In this document: positions 46,821 to 57,150 of the stretch, one piece after another
How positions within the stretch are numbered: the stretch's first letter is position 1
Layout of the letters: each line of letters opens with the position of its first letter
From: Paraspadella gotoi
Lineage: Eukaryota > Chaetognatha
Assembly (NCBI GenBank): GCA_051294375.1
Contig: CM119263.1
Span: 2,550,182 to 2,614,181 of the forward strand
DNA: 64,000 nucleotides
Direction: 5' to 3'
Position numbers and translations under genes: made by a program
The notes under the pieces: model-generated
Databases searched by the model: none
What the model saw: only the letters and a program-made list of their open reading frames with translations
What the model was told of the DNA's origin: nothing

Positions 46821-48198
46821 TTAGTTTTTTTCGTATTCTCCGGCAAGCGAAACGTCGTCCATAATTTTTTGGAGAACATGTTGCCAATTTTTGTTCCATT
46901 GATTTTCGCCGTCACCTTTTTTAATTTCCTGGTTCTCCTTATTTCGAGAACCTGCGCGACAATCACCCCACCCAGATGACGATGCGACGGCGCCTCTTGG
47001 CGCAAACGGAAGAGAGACTCTGTCGTTGAAATCTTCTTCGTACCAGAGGCATTCGTAATCTTCCTCATCGCCATTGCCAATTGGCTGGTCATATTCCCTA
47101 TATGCTGCGTCGTGGCTGTCGCCGGCGGCGCTGCTCCAAGAGATGGTCTCCAGGCTCGTATCCTCCGAGGATCCGTCTTCATCCGTCGCGGTTCCAGATT
47201 CCAAATCGGTCTCCGTCGAGACTTCTGAGAAACGAAGCGAACTCGCGGATCCGATGGTCGAAACTGAAAATCGTTTTAGATCTTCTACTGAGCGGCGCGA
47301 TAGCGGAGTTCCCTTCGAACGAGCGCCGCTTTCCGGAAACGACGGTCCATCGGATCCGGCGAGAAAGCCGTAGTCGTCGTCGCTGCGATTCGACGAGATG
47401 GTGGAGGCCGCGTAAAGCTTGGGCTTTTGACGCCGCGTTTGGAAGAGATTTCCCCAGCAAGAATTCCACGCGGCGCCGTCGACTTTGAGAAGTGAATCGA
47501 GATCCTCGTCGCGGCGAGGTTTAGTCGATGATCGGATATTGGGCGAAGACGGGAATTGGTGGGCGTTGAGGGGGGATTTGGTTGGCGCCGACGAAGCGAT
47601 GGAGGCTGCGTCGAAATTAGATTCTGTCAACGTTAACGTGAAATGCTTATCCGCTCGATATTTCAAATAAATTGCTTAACTTTCATTGTTTATTAAATAA
47701 AATACCTTTTTCTTCTAATTCGCACAGCGCGGTCGAAAGGTGGTTTGCGTTGAGAAATAAAAAGCTGGAGATGTTCTCCTCCAGCATCGCGGCTTCCCTC
47801 AAAACGTTGGCCGGCGTCTCCGCCTCCATCGTCTCCCCGTTCCATCGTTTCACTTCGGCGAGGAATGCCAAAGTCTGAGAGAGAATCTTGAAAGTTTTGA
47901 GAGTTTCCGCTGTGTTAGGCTCGCAGCGACGACAACGCTTCCGCGCGGCGATTCTGTCGCGCGTCTCGATGTCCCGTCGGAACAGTTCGAGGTAGCGAAG
48001 GCACAGACGATGTCCCTTTATTGACGCCACCTCCGCCGGTGTTAGACCCTGCGCGTTTTTCTCGAAGACTCGATTAGCGAGCTGCGGCGTCCGGTCTAGA
48101 AGATCGACGAGACGTTCCAAGTCGCCCCGAGCGGCGGCTTCGTGAACGAGCCATTCGTCCGACTCAGCTTTATTCTTTTTAACCATTTTTCCTTTCAT
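46821..48198 (-). CDS. Ankyrin-repeat protein, otherwise unrecognised
   Basis: Two exons: 48198-47706 and 47623-46821, 1296 nt, 431 residues, in phase (GAAAAAG/GT donor, TTGACAG acceptor). The N-terminus MKGKMVKKNKAESDEWLVHE leads into roughly two ankyrin-like repeats: VHEAAARGDLERLVDLL and KNAQGLTPAEVASIKGHRLC. A helical region follows (TFKILSQTLAFLAEVKRW) with a CRRC pair just before it. Exon 2 is Ser/Asp/Glu-rich and looks disordered, with STETDLESG and a tail KIMDDVSLAGEYEKN. No orthologue is recognised. The start could also be the second ATG at 48186. Confidence 0.75.
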
Positions 48199-49145
48199 CA
48201 CTTGGATTCTCGATTTCGAGACAAAGTGAGCGCGGCTCGAGGAAGAAAACTCTTACCGTCCTCTCTCNNNNNNNNNNTCTCTCTCTCTGCTCTTTTTCTG
48301 CGAACTCGTTGAATTTTCCATTTCATGTCCCTGGCGATGGAATTAAAGAGAAAGGAGGGTCGATCAACCCATTTAAGGCCGCAAATTTTCATTTAATTCC
48401 ACCGTCATTAAAAGCGTCCAACGCACTTGGCGGTCGGCACGAAATTCCTGATCCCGGTTTCGTCTTAGAATTTTTTATAGCGACAATTTATTCGGTCGTT
48501 TTAATTGGAAGCCGGGTAAAGATCGAAACTCTTGAAATAAGCAAGAAAATGGAAGGGGAGTGGCGGCATTGGAATAAACTTTGAATGCCTTATTTAATCC
48601 ATGTTCTTAATTATATTGTAGAACATTTTAAAGGAATTTCATCCACAATGCAAGTCAACGATATTTTAGTTTCATTAGGGCGAACGGGAGGTGATCGTGT
48701 AAAAAACTGCCTGAGTTGTTATTTCTTGTTTCTCAAATTCACATGCTCTGCTCGTTAAGGGACGCATAAAATTGAAAGCCATATAATCAAGTCTTGTATT
48801 GTTCTTGGCATGGAATCTTCAATAGTCGGTCATGCACGTCATTCAATATGGATTTTGCAAGCCAATGACTTTTTTGGGAAGCAGGGAGACACGCAACCAT
48901 AAAATTATACACACTTTACTTTTCTAGAATGCATACGTCATTTTTATTGGAAATTGATTATTAATAATAATAATAATAAAAAGCGAATTATATTCACCCG
49001 AACTCACAAGTTTAAAAAAATATAGTTATATATATGCAATATTGTTACTATTTTTATAGCGCATTAACTAAACTTATTATTTGCTCGCCTAAAGTGCGAG
49101 AAGTAATTAATTCCGTTTCTTTTAATCATTTAGACGCCGGCCGTC
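48199..49145. other. Spacer with a 10-N run, left of the duplicated segment
   Basis: Contains a CT-rich stretch interrupted by N at 48268-48277, then AT-rich DNA with (AAT)n near 48963-48980. No supportable exon. The similarity shared with 57134 onward starts abruptly at 49146. Confidence 0.6.
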
Positions 49146-49160
49146 GTCCTTCCTCCAATC

Positions 49161-51018
49161 ATGTACGGCGTAACAATAACTTTTCGCAATCGCCATCGTG
49201 CGCCGGATTTCTTTTGGCGAAGTCGTGACCCTTTGGTCGGAAGGGAGGACGATGGAAATAAACTGACCACCAAGACGCAGACCATTGAGGTACGCAGAAT
49301 CTAATCCTTGGAGCAGAATAACTAATCCTTGGAGCTTAGGTCCAACTTATTCTCCCTTCGTGTTTTTCGTATCGCACTTAATTTTGTTCCCAACCTACGT
49401 ACCTACTTCTCCCAGGCGGAGGATCAACCTCAACGATTTCAAGGGCAAAAAATGACTCCGATTCGTCAGGAAAAAATGTACACGAGGTAAGTATTTTAAC
49501 TTGGGTTTATTTGAAATATTTGTATGACTTTTTTATATTCATTTTGTTTTTCTTTTCGTTATGTTTGAGATTACATAGACGTTCTTTTAACAACGGCAAT
49601 ATTTTTATTCTTCAATGTTTTAAACAATCTCAACTTTACCCAAACATTTTTTAAAATATTTCTTGCAGTCGCTCCCAAGAATTCGGGGGAAGAAAATTAT
49701 ATTTTTTTGGAAACGATTACGCTCAAAGTTCAAAAAGGTAAGGTAGGCAATGAGGGTGAGGTAGTTCATTAAATTAAATGTTCATTTTTTTAAAAATCTT
49801 CTCAGTGAAAAGAAATTAAAGTGTCGGTGCTGGAATAAGCCGGGAATGCCGAAAAGTATAGAGAAAAGAAAGCCGGGTAAGTTCCGTAACGAGGAATTTA
49901 TACTCCTTACCTTTTCATCTTCTCTATTTTCAATTTTCTCAGCTCCAAGTTGCTCGCGACTTCTCAACGACGAAATCGTGAGCAAAGACATCGAATCCCA
50001 ACCTCTCTCCCAACGACGTCGACTCCGTCAAGTCACTTACCACGAGCAAGTCGGATTTAAGGGTCCTTCCTTCAACGGGCTGAGTTCCGTCAGGTCCCCC
50101 AAACTTCCTTACTGCATGAGAAGAGCCGAGGTTAGTCACGATTGCTTCGTCTCGTTTTCTATCTTCTATTTACGGAATCAACCAAACACGTGATTTTAGA
50201 TCCATTGGCTCNNNNNNNNNNACTCGGGCGCCGATGTTTTCACTGACCGGTCGAAAGATGCCCGTTTTCCCGCCGTGCCCACTTCTCTCATGACCCGATC
50301 GAGGAAAGTAAACAAGATAGAGGGCGACACTCTCGACTTGAGCTCCTCTTTGTTCCGAATTCCTTCAGCCAAAAACAATCCTTCGATCAAAGTCGGTCGC
50401 GTCGAGGTTCGCTTCCTAATTATAAATTAATTATCAATAGTGGGGAGTCGATGACAAGGCTTTTCATTTCGCCTCATCTCCACAGAGCGACGCGCCCGCC
50501 AAGATGCTCTTCCTCCGCAGCGGTCGCCCGATTTCTGCCGTCGCTGCCGCTGACGAAACTAACCTGGAGGCGACTCGCGCTTCGACGGTCCTGCCCGATC
50601 ACGTGGGACGTCTCAGATCACCAGCGGTCAAGTACCGTCGGGCGGCGATTCACACTCCCTCCTTTTCACGTCTCGGCGTCGTGGAGGTTTGTTCAACCGG
50701 CGGTCCGGCTGTCATTGTATATCTGATAAATCTATTCTAAATTCTATTTTGGCAGAAGATCTCCGATGAGGAGCCGACGACTAAAGCAATGGGACCGGCA
50801 AGAAATCTACGGTTGGCCGTCGAACCAGCCCTCGACCACGGAGATTTTGCCATGACTGAACTCGCACAAGGTATTTTTGTTAATTTTTTTGCGTCTATTT
50901 ATACAATATACAATCCTTATACATCCTTTTTTTGGTAGGCGATTACGATATGACGCCGGCTGCCTTAAAAATCATTCAAAACATTAAATGTCTGAACGAC
51001 TTTCGCGGGAAAAAATGA
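49161..51018 (+). CDS. Unrecognised protein, nine coding exons (copy 1, intact)
   Basis: Exons 49161-49289, 49416-49486, 49669-49737, 49806-49876, 49943-50130, 50200-50406, 50486-50686, 50756-50870, 50939-51018; 1131 nt, 376 residues, with GT-AG boundaries and consistent phase. The family is not recognised. Sequence landmarks: MYGVTITFRNRHRAPDFFWR at the start, CRCWNKPGMPKSIEKRKPG, VTYHEQVGFKGPSFNGLSS, KMLFLRSGRPISAV and the C-terminal YDMTPAALKIIQNIKCLN. The protein is basic, with no TM segment and no strong low complexity. Ten N at 50212-50221 replace ten bases that copy 2 reads as ATCCCAGTCA, keeping the frame. The frame is open a few codons upstream of the chosen ATG, so a spliced 5' extension is possible. 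Convergent with the PDI gene, 297 bp between stops. Confidence 0.75.
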
Positions 51019-51315
51019 ATAAATATTTATCATGACAATGCCAAAACTAAGTCGTTATTTGTATTTGTTACACTCAAATACTTTGTTTGTTATGAACAAC
51101 TCTCAATTATTGTTCAGAAATACAATTTTATTCAGTTGAACGTAGAATTAACAATAATTATTTAATTGTTATGGAATAGAAAATCAAATTCGGCTAACAG
51201 CTTGACTAGAAAGGCTCACGATGTTTGTTTTTTTTTAAATAATACTGACGTAAACAATAAAATGGATTAGAAAAATGTATAAGTTGATCAGTTGAAGAAA
51301 ACTAATTTGCATGTT

Positions 51316-53557
51316 TTACAATTCCTCCTTGCTTTTATCTGCTTGCTTTTCTTCGCTCTCCTCTTTGCTCTCCTCTTCTTTGCTCTCTTTTTGTTCCTCA
51401 TCAGATTCTTCCTCTTCTTCCTGCTCCTCCTCCTCCTCCTCCTCCACTTTTCCACCGCTCTCCAAAAATTTCGTGAGCGCCTCCAGAGTTCGCGCTCCCT
51501 GATTTGTAATTTATAAACTAAATACAACTCGAAACGAGTTTAAACAATATCGTAAAGAACAAAACAAACTCGAACCTTATAGTCAACGACGCTGCCGTCG
51601 GCTTTAAAGTATTTGATGGTAGGAAAGCCTTGTACACGAACGTCTTTCAATTCGTTCGCCGTCGCGTCCATCTTAGTGATTAAGATTTCTGTGTTATCCT
51701 GAAATAAAAATACAAAAAGTCAGGATTAGTCCCAATTAGCTAATCGAGACGCTCAACTCATTCTCGCCTCAAACTTTTCGGCCAGCTCGTTGTAGATCGG
51801 CTCCAGCTTCTTGCAATGACCGCACCAAGGAGCGTAGAATTCTACGAGGACATTTTTCCCTCCTTGGACGATAGATTCGAAGTTCGACCCGACGAGGACC
51901 TTGACGGGTTTCGCGTCCCAATCTTCCGGCAGAGGCGCGGCTTTGAGGTGGCGCTGTCGAGGAATTGCGTTCACTGTCACTGATCCTCTCTATCTTAATA
52001 GTATTCTTTGACGACAGTCGAACTTACCTCCACTTCACCCGCCAAAACTTTCGTGGCAAAAATTCGCAAATTGTCTTCGCTCAATGTTGGATCTTCGGGT
52101 TTAAATCGCTCAGTGTCGTCGCTGAAGTTTACGCTCCAAATAATCGGCTCGATTTTATTTCCTGAGAAAAACGAAATTCTCTTATCTAAAGATGAGTTAT
52201 TAAATCTCTTTTTAAATTTCAGTGGTTCACCTTCTGAAGGTTCTTCCTCGTCGAAAAACCGCAGTACTCCCGCGTTACTTTCTTTATCCGCGTCGATCCA
52301 CATGAACGACATCTTAAGCGAAAAAAAAGCGTAACATATCATAACATGGACCTGGAAAAACCAACCTCCCTTCATACCCCCCCACCACTCGCGCGAACCT
52401 GGCCTTTAAACTCCCAGGCGACAGTTTTAACGGTCGCCTTGTGATCCTCGATATTGGCCAGAGTCCCGGACATGATGACGAGCATATGCTTCTTGATGTC
52501 GGAGGCGAAGACTCTGCTGGAGGAGGTGTCGTCAAACTCCGCACCGATCGGCACCAGATTCCGCTGAAAAGAGAAATCGGCACAAGTTTTAGCTATCGAT
52601 CGAAAAGCTAATGACGGCGAACGTACCTTGACGAAAGATTCGATGCCTTCCGGGTTAAAAGCCTCGCTCTCAGCCAGTAAAGTGAATTTTTCCTCGTCGT
52701 AGTCAGAATAGAGAATCAAACCGGGTTTGTGCGTTTGCGCCTCCATGATCTTTTTGCGAAAACAGGAAGAGAATGTCAAAAACAAATCTTTCGTGACATA
52801 AAACTCAAAACATATTCTTTCACGATTTCGTAGTGATTAACTCACGTCCTTATCGTTCGTGATGGCATATTCCACGCTGTCGTCTATATCGGCCGCTTTC
52901 ACAAATGTTTTGACCTCTTCAGAATCCGGATTCGGAAAGTATCCAATGACGCAGGGAGACGTTGTCTTCTGGAATCTCTCCACCTGAGGGAAAGGCGGAA
53001 AGAGAGCGATTAAGAAGACAGATGTTTGAGCTCAACTAAAAACCCAAAATTATTTCACCTCAGCAGCCGTGGCAAGCAGCCTGGCCGGATCGCCCGTCTT
53101 CTTCTTCAGCCAAGCGATGATCTGTTCGGTCTCTCTTCCTCCTTTGAAGTCGCGAGGAACTCCGTTGACGAAGAACTTGATGGTGGGGAATCCTCTGACC
53201 TCAAACTGGCTTGCTAGCTGCTTCTCCGTAGTTGCGTCGACCTTCAGAGATGGAAACGTTCGTTGCACATATGCTCTTATTCGTAGGCGAAAGTCTCGTT
53301 AAAAATCAACTAACTTTGGCGAGGCGGATGTCCGATTTTTCCTCTTTCAGCTTCCGAGCTGCCTCCGCGTAATTCGGCGCGAGCGCTTTGCAGTGTCCAC
53401 ACCAGGGGGCGTAGAACTCCACCAGGATGTGTTGGTACTGAAGGATGGCATTCATGAAGTTCCCTTGGTTCAGCACGAGAACCTCATCCTCTTCGGGAAA
53501 TTCCTCCGAAAAAGTTCTCGAAGGCAGAGCGAACAAGAGAAAGAAAAAGATTTTCAT
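51316..53557 (-). CDS. P4HB: Protein disulfide isomerase (copy 1, intact)
   Basis: ER oxidoreductase that forms and isomerises disulfides. Exons: 53557-53315, 53241-53059, 52983-52846, 52749-52627, 52563-52399, 52312-52231, 52161-52028, 51953-51768, 51698-51576, 51498-51316; 1560 nt, 519 residues. A signal peptide is seen ([17 protein letters not shown]). The a domain has [20 protein letters not shown] and [12 protein letters not shown]. The b and b' domains follow ([38 protein letters not shown]). The a' domain has [31 protein letters not shown] and [12 protein letters not shown]. The tail is highly acidic and ends KSKEEL, a KDEL-type retrieval signal. Domain order a-b-b'-a' and length match P4HB/PDIA1. 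Intron 8 starts with GC instead of GT. An acceptor-like T-rich AAAG lies 9 nt before the ATG. Confidence 0.96.
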
Positions 53558-55208
53558 TTTTTATTTCCTTTAAAAAAAAAAGGTTAATACAAATCTTTTT
53601 CTCGGTAAGATGAAGCAGAACAAGGTTTGTTTGTATTGTACCGTTGCTAAGCATTTTTCGTTCAAGATCCTCGTTAGTCTTTTAGTATCGTAGCTATGTT
53701 ACGACAGGAAGTGTAACCGATAACTTTACGTTCTTTGAAACAAATATAACTGAAAATAATTTAAAAGACTTTACCTAATACGCGTTAGTTTTTCTTAACA
53801 GCTACATATTTTTTCAAGTTATTCGAAATTATTAAAAGGCATGCGTTTGTGTTTGTTTACACACGCTTACTGCAAGTTTAAGTTTACCCGAAAAAAAAAA
53901 TGTAATTTCGAGTTTAACCGCGGTTTGGGAGACGCATAGTCTTAAGTGGAGAGGCCCGGCTCAGGATCGATCTGGATTTCATCTCAAGTACGGAGTCGCG
54001 CTTCAACAACAACAACAACAACATCTTCATCGGATTCCAAACAAACAAAAGAAGAGTTGAGATTAACGCACTTCTGGGCGCCATCGAGAACAAAGAGGCC
54101 CTGAGTTTAAACCCACCCTAAAGGGCAAAGGGAATGGATTTGTATTTAAAAACCGTTCGTTCCATGATGGAAAGATAAGTCGCCTCAACTTTCCTTAGTT
54201 TCAGGAGCTATTAAAACTTGTAATATAATTTTATTTTAAATTCTTTTCTGATTTGATTGAGCTATCTTTGATTCAAAATATAGGTACGCGGTATAATAAC
54301 AATAAAGCATATGAAACTTTGTTTAACAAAAAGTATTAATAAAATTTATTTGATTTAAGTATATAGTTATTAAATTATAATATACAAAAAGCGTAATAAT
54401 AATATTGTACGCCACAGTTGTACTTTTAATCATATTTTGATTAAGGTTAACTCATTTAAATGAGAAAAAATTAAAATTATTGAATATATAAATTAATTTT
54501 TTAAATTTTTTTTAAAAAAGCCTCATAATTGTTCAGTTTTGTTTCTTTTCCATCATTGTATGTTCTTCATCGAAGAATGTTAAACTTCTATTACAACGGC
54601 ACAATTCTCTCTCTCCTTTTTATTATTACTATTTTCGTCTTCACTATCAAGTTTACATGTTTGTTTTTCCCTAAACACAGTTTATTTATACATTCTTACA
54701 TCACCAGACGTAATTTGAACATGAGTAACGATTGAAATCCCGTTGTGCTATTAAATCGGAATAATGAATCATAATGATGACGAAGGCGACGCTATTATAT
54801 TAACGATTTTATCGAGGCTCTTCGGTCCTCGTTATCCTTATACAAATCGATTTCCTTTTATTTTCCTTTTCATTCTCCTTTTTTCCCCTTTTCGTCGAAT
54901 ACAAAATTTAACCGAATTTCGTAAATGGATGGATGACATCCGACGAAGCCGTATCTCAGATCGCTTGTCAAGATTTTTTGTCGTAAAATTCAATCAAATC
55001 AAACTATTGCATCCATTGTCAAAGAATTCATTGTCCAGTTACACGAAGATCTTTAAAGGTCTCGCCTATAATTGTGCTGGTTATAACTACATCTTATTCA
55101 TAAACGAATCAAGGAAATGGAAAATCGCTTTCTCAGAGAGTCGAATGGATAAGGGAGCCAAGGATGAGCTGACGCCAACGAAATTGCGATAACGAATCGC
55201 GTTTCCCA

Positions 55209-55239
<31 letters not shown>

Positions 55240-55250
55240 ATGAAACTCAC
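53558..55250. other. AT-rich interval right of PDI copy 1
   Basis: Mostly AT-rich. The only coding-like piece is the frame at 53918-54121. A 142-codon ATG frame at 54764-55192 has no codon bias, and the matching region of copy 2 is broken, so I do not call it. A (GAC)n run lies at about 55210-55239. Confidence 0.5.
53918..54121 (+). CDS. Possible terminal exon or small coding fragment
   Basis: An open frame of 67 residues without an ATG, ending in TAA at 54119-54121. It contains RLRIDLDFISSTES, six Asn from (AAC)6, then IFIGFQTNKRRVEINALLGA and IENKEALSLNPP. Codon use (ATC, CTG, GGC, GCC, GAG) resembles the real exons here, unlike the AT-rich surroundings. The same frame is kept at the end of copy 2 (61922-62057). 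I found no convincing partner exon, so this is tentative. Confidence 0.35.
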   Translation, partial: PRFGRRIVLSGEARLRIDLDFISSTESRFNNNNNNIFIGFQTNKRRVEINALLGAIENKEALSLNPP

Positions 55251-55373
55251 CTCGATACGATAATCGTAACTCCGGGTTTCGGTCAACCCGACGACCACCA
55301 CGAAAGTAAAATCCATCGACGGTTCACCTCGACTCACCTTCCATTCAAAGCTCTGGTCCCACGTAAACCTACC
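55251..55373 (-). CDS. Candidate 41-codon internal exon, minus strand
   Basis: Bounded by acceptor TGACAG and donor GTGAGT, phase 0 at both ends. It encodes GRFTWDQSFEWKVSRGEP and MDFTFVVVVGLTETRSYDYR. The Trp/Phe-rich beta-strand-like pattern is reminiscent of a C2-type fold, but no family is assigned. Partner exons were not found. Copy 2 (63181-63304) has an extra T in this exon. Confidence 0.4.
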
Positions 55374-55546
55374 CTGTCATTACGAATGTGGGGTCCGAAC
55401 CTCGCGTCGAATTATCGGCCAATTATCGATGGGACATCGAAGGCCTTTTGTTCGCGAATGACGTTTTCACGGGATCACAGACGAGACGATCGAAACGAGG
55501 GGGGGTCGAGGGTGATCGAAAAGAGGGAAAAGAAAAAGGAGAAACA

Positions 55547-55577
55547 ATGGCGTCCAATTCCGAGACATCGATTTTAA
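55547..55577 (+). CDS. Candidate first coding exon (MASNSETSIL)
   Basis: ATG in good context (AACAATGG) followed by MASNSETSIL and a strong donor GTGAGT. The intron would consist mostly of CT repeat. A plausible second exon starts at 55744 (reading LFSITTGATDYGNKSPLISP), but its 3' end falls in another CT repeat, so the model cannot be completed. Identical first exon in copy 2 at 63472. Confidence 0.35.
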
Positions 55578-55583
55578 GTGAGT

Positions 55584-55584
<1 letters not shown>

Positions 55585-55648
<64 letters not shown>

Positions 55649-55831
55649 CTCTCTCGCTCCTCTCTCTCTCTCTCTCTCTCTCTCACTTCTCTCTCTCTCT
55701 TTCTCTCTCTCTCCATCGTCGTCTCCCACTCCATCTCGTCAAGAGCTATTTTCCATTACCACCGGCGCCACGGACTACGGCAATAAATCCCCCCTCATTT
55801 CTCCCCCTCTAAATCCACTCCGCTCTTCTCT

Positions 55832-55903
<72 letters not shown>
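55585..55903 (+). repeat. Long CT microsatellites flanking a short unique segment
   Basis: Interrupted (CT)n at about 55585-55712 and again at about 55827-55903, with a short unique coding-like stretch between. Copy 2 has the same arrangement with different repeat lengths (63510-63632 and 63742-63819). Confidence 0.9.
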
Positions 55904-55908
<5 letters not shown>

Positions 55909-55977
55909 TCTTTCTTTCCCTAAGAAGGTCAATTTTTTTTCAACGGAAGCGTTTGCTTGATTGTTGAAGCGATTGTT

Positions 55978-56289
55978 ACAAGCTTCTTAGATACTAAATC
56001 TTTATTATTTAATGTCGCTTATCTTGACTAAAATTATTATATTATTTCTTGTTCTACTTTGAATCCTACGATTTCAGATATTCGTCAGATACTAGATACT
56101 TTACTGATACTAGTCAAGACTGCACGGCCTAGATCCTCCTTTTAACTAGACGCTAAAAAAAAATATTTATTTTTAATCCACTACAATGATGTCGAATTCG
56201 ATAACTACTCACTAACTATTAGTATAATATAGCTACTAGTATTAAACTATTATTTTAAATTTCGGACTAAATTGACTACGGTTTAATTA
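55978..56289. other. AT-rich spacer left of the coiled-coil gene
   Basis: No feature recognised. The copy 1/copy 2 comparison ends at 56083 because the window ends. Confidence 0.5.
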
Positions 56290-57150
56290 TTATTTATCTA
56301 TTTTGGGAAGTTTGACGAATTTGGTTGAGGATTCATCACACTTTTGGCCAAAGCCCTTTGAACCGTCCCACCTTCCGGAACTTCTTAATTTTTCTTCCAA
56401 TTTCTGTCCAAGATAATTTTTGATAATTTCATAATGTTATGTTGCTTATCGAATCTTACAGTCACATTGTGGGCTAGACTATTTCGACCTGATAGTCTTT
56501 CTTCATCCGCAGATACTCCGTTCTGTTCTCGTTGGCCTTCATCTCCAACTGCTGTTTCTCCTCGGCGTCCTGGACAGCCTTGGCGCGCCAGACTGCCAAC
56601 TCGCCCAGCATTGCCTGATTGTTGCTTGTCTTTTTCTAGTTTAAATTGAGCGGATTCTCATGACAACCTCACAATTAATGACAATATGTAAGAGATGATT
56701 ATTTAATATGATATCTAATGAGATTAAATTTCTCAATCTTATTTACATAATACATATTGTAGTGTTAAATGTAAATGAGTTCATTTTGATTTTGGAATTG
56801 AATACTAGTTCTGTTTTTCGGTTCTAAGCCACTATTCTGTATATCGAATATTTTATCATAAGATTTAAATATTCTCTAAAAATATTTACTGACATAATTT
56901 GTAATTTGTCTAAATTATAGTCACGACATAAAGGCACTCATTTAATCAGTATATAATGATAGCGATTAAACTTTCAGCTCACCCTGATCGTCCTGTTAGC
57001 GGCGGCCAACTTCTCGGCATCTTGTGGTCCCGGCAATCGCCGGATCATACGCCCTTGCTCGTCGACGAGCCGTTCCAAATCCTCCAAGCTCCTCTCTTTA
57101 TGCTCTACTTCTTCCGTCTTTCTGATGAGGCGGGTCCTTCCTCCAATCAT
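56290..57150 (-). CDS. Small coiled-coil protein lying between the two duplicate copies
   Basis: Exons 57150-56983, 56614-56489, 56403-56290; 408 nt, 135 residues, phase 0 at every junction. Start MIGGRTRLIRKTEEVEHKE, then ERSLEDLERLVDEQGRMIRR, AVWRAKAVQDAEEKQQLEMK and ANENRTEYLRMKKDYQ, a strongly charged helix with heptad spacing. The C-terminus is GRWDGSKGFGQKCDESS and FVKLPKIDK. The family is not recognised. The frame remains open upstream of the ATG (KVIVTPYMIGG), so it could be the C-terminal part of a longer protein. Its ATG overlaps, on the opposite strand, the ATG of the unrecognised gene in copy 2. Codons before TRLIRK lie in the duplicated segment. Confidence 0.65.

Larger units (their letters stand above)
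49146..56083 (+). repeat. Duplicated segment, copy 1
   Basis: Collinear with 57134-64000 in direct orientation, starting at the shared GTCCTTCCTCCAATCATG. About 6.94 kb here against 6.87 kb in copy 2. Reading frames of both genes inside are intact, so this copy is the reliable one. Position 56083 is set by the window end in copy 2, so the true end may lie farther right. Confidence 0.95.

Noticed and set aside
54764-55192. 142-codon ATG frame MNHNDDEGDA...
   Set aside because: AT-rich codon use, no motif, and the frame is broken in copy 2; no splice or homology support.
55578-55967. SLSLSLS frames
   Set aside because: Translation of CT microsatellites.
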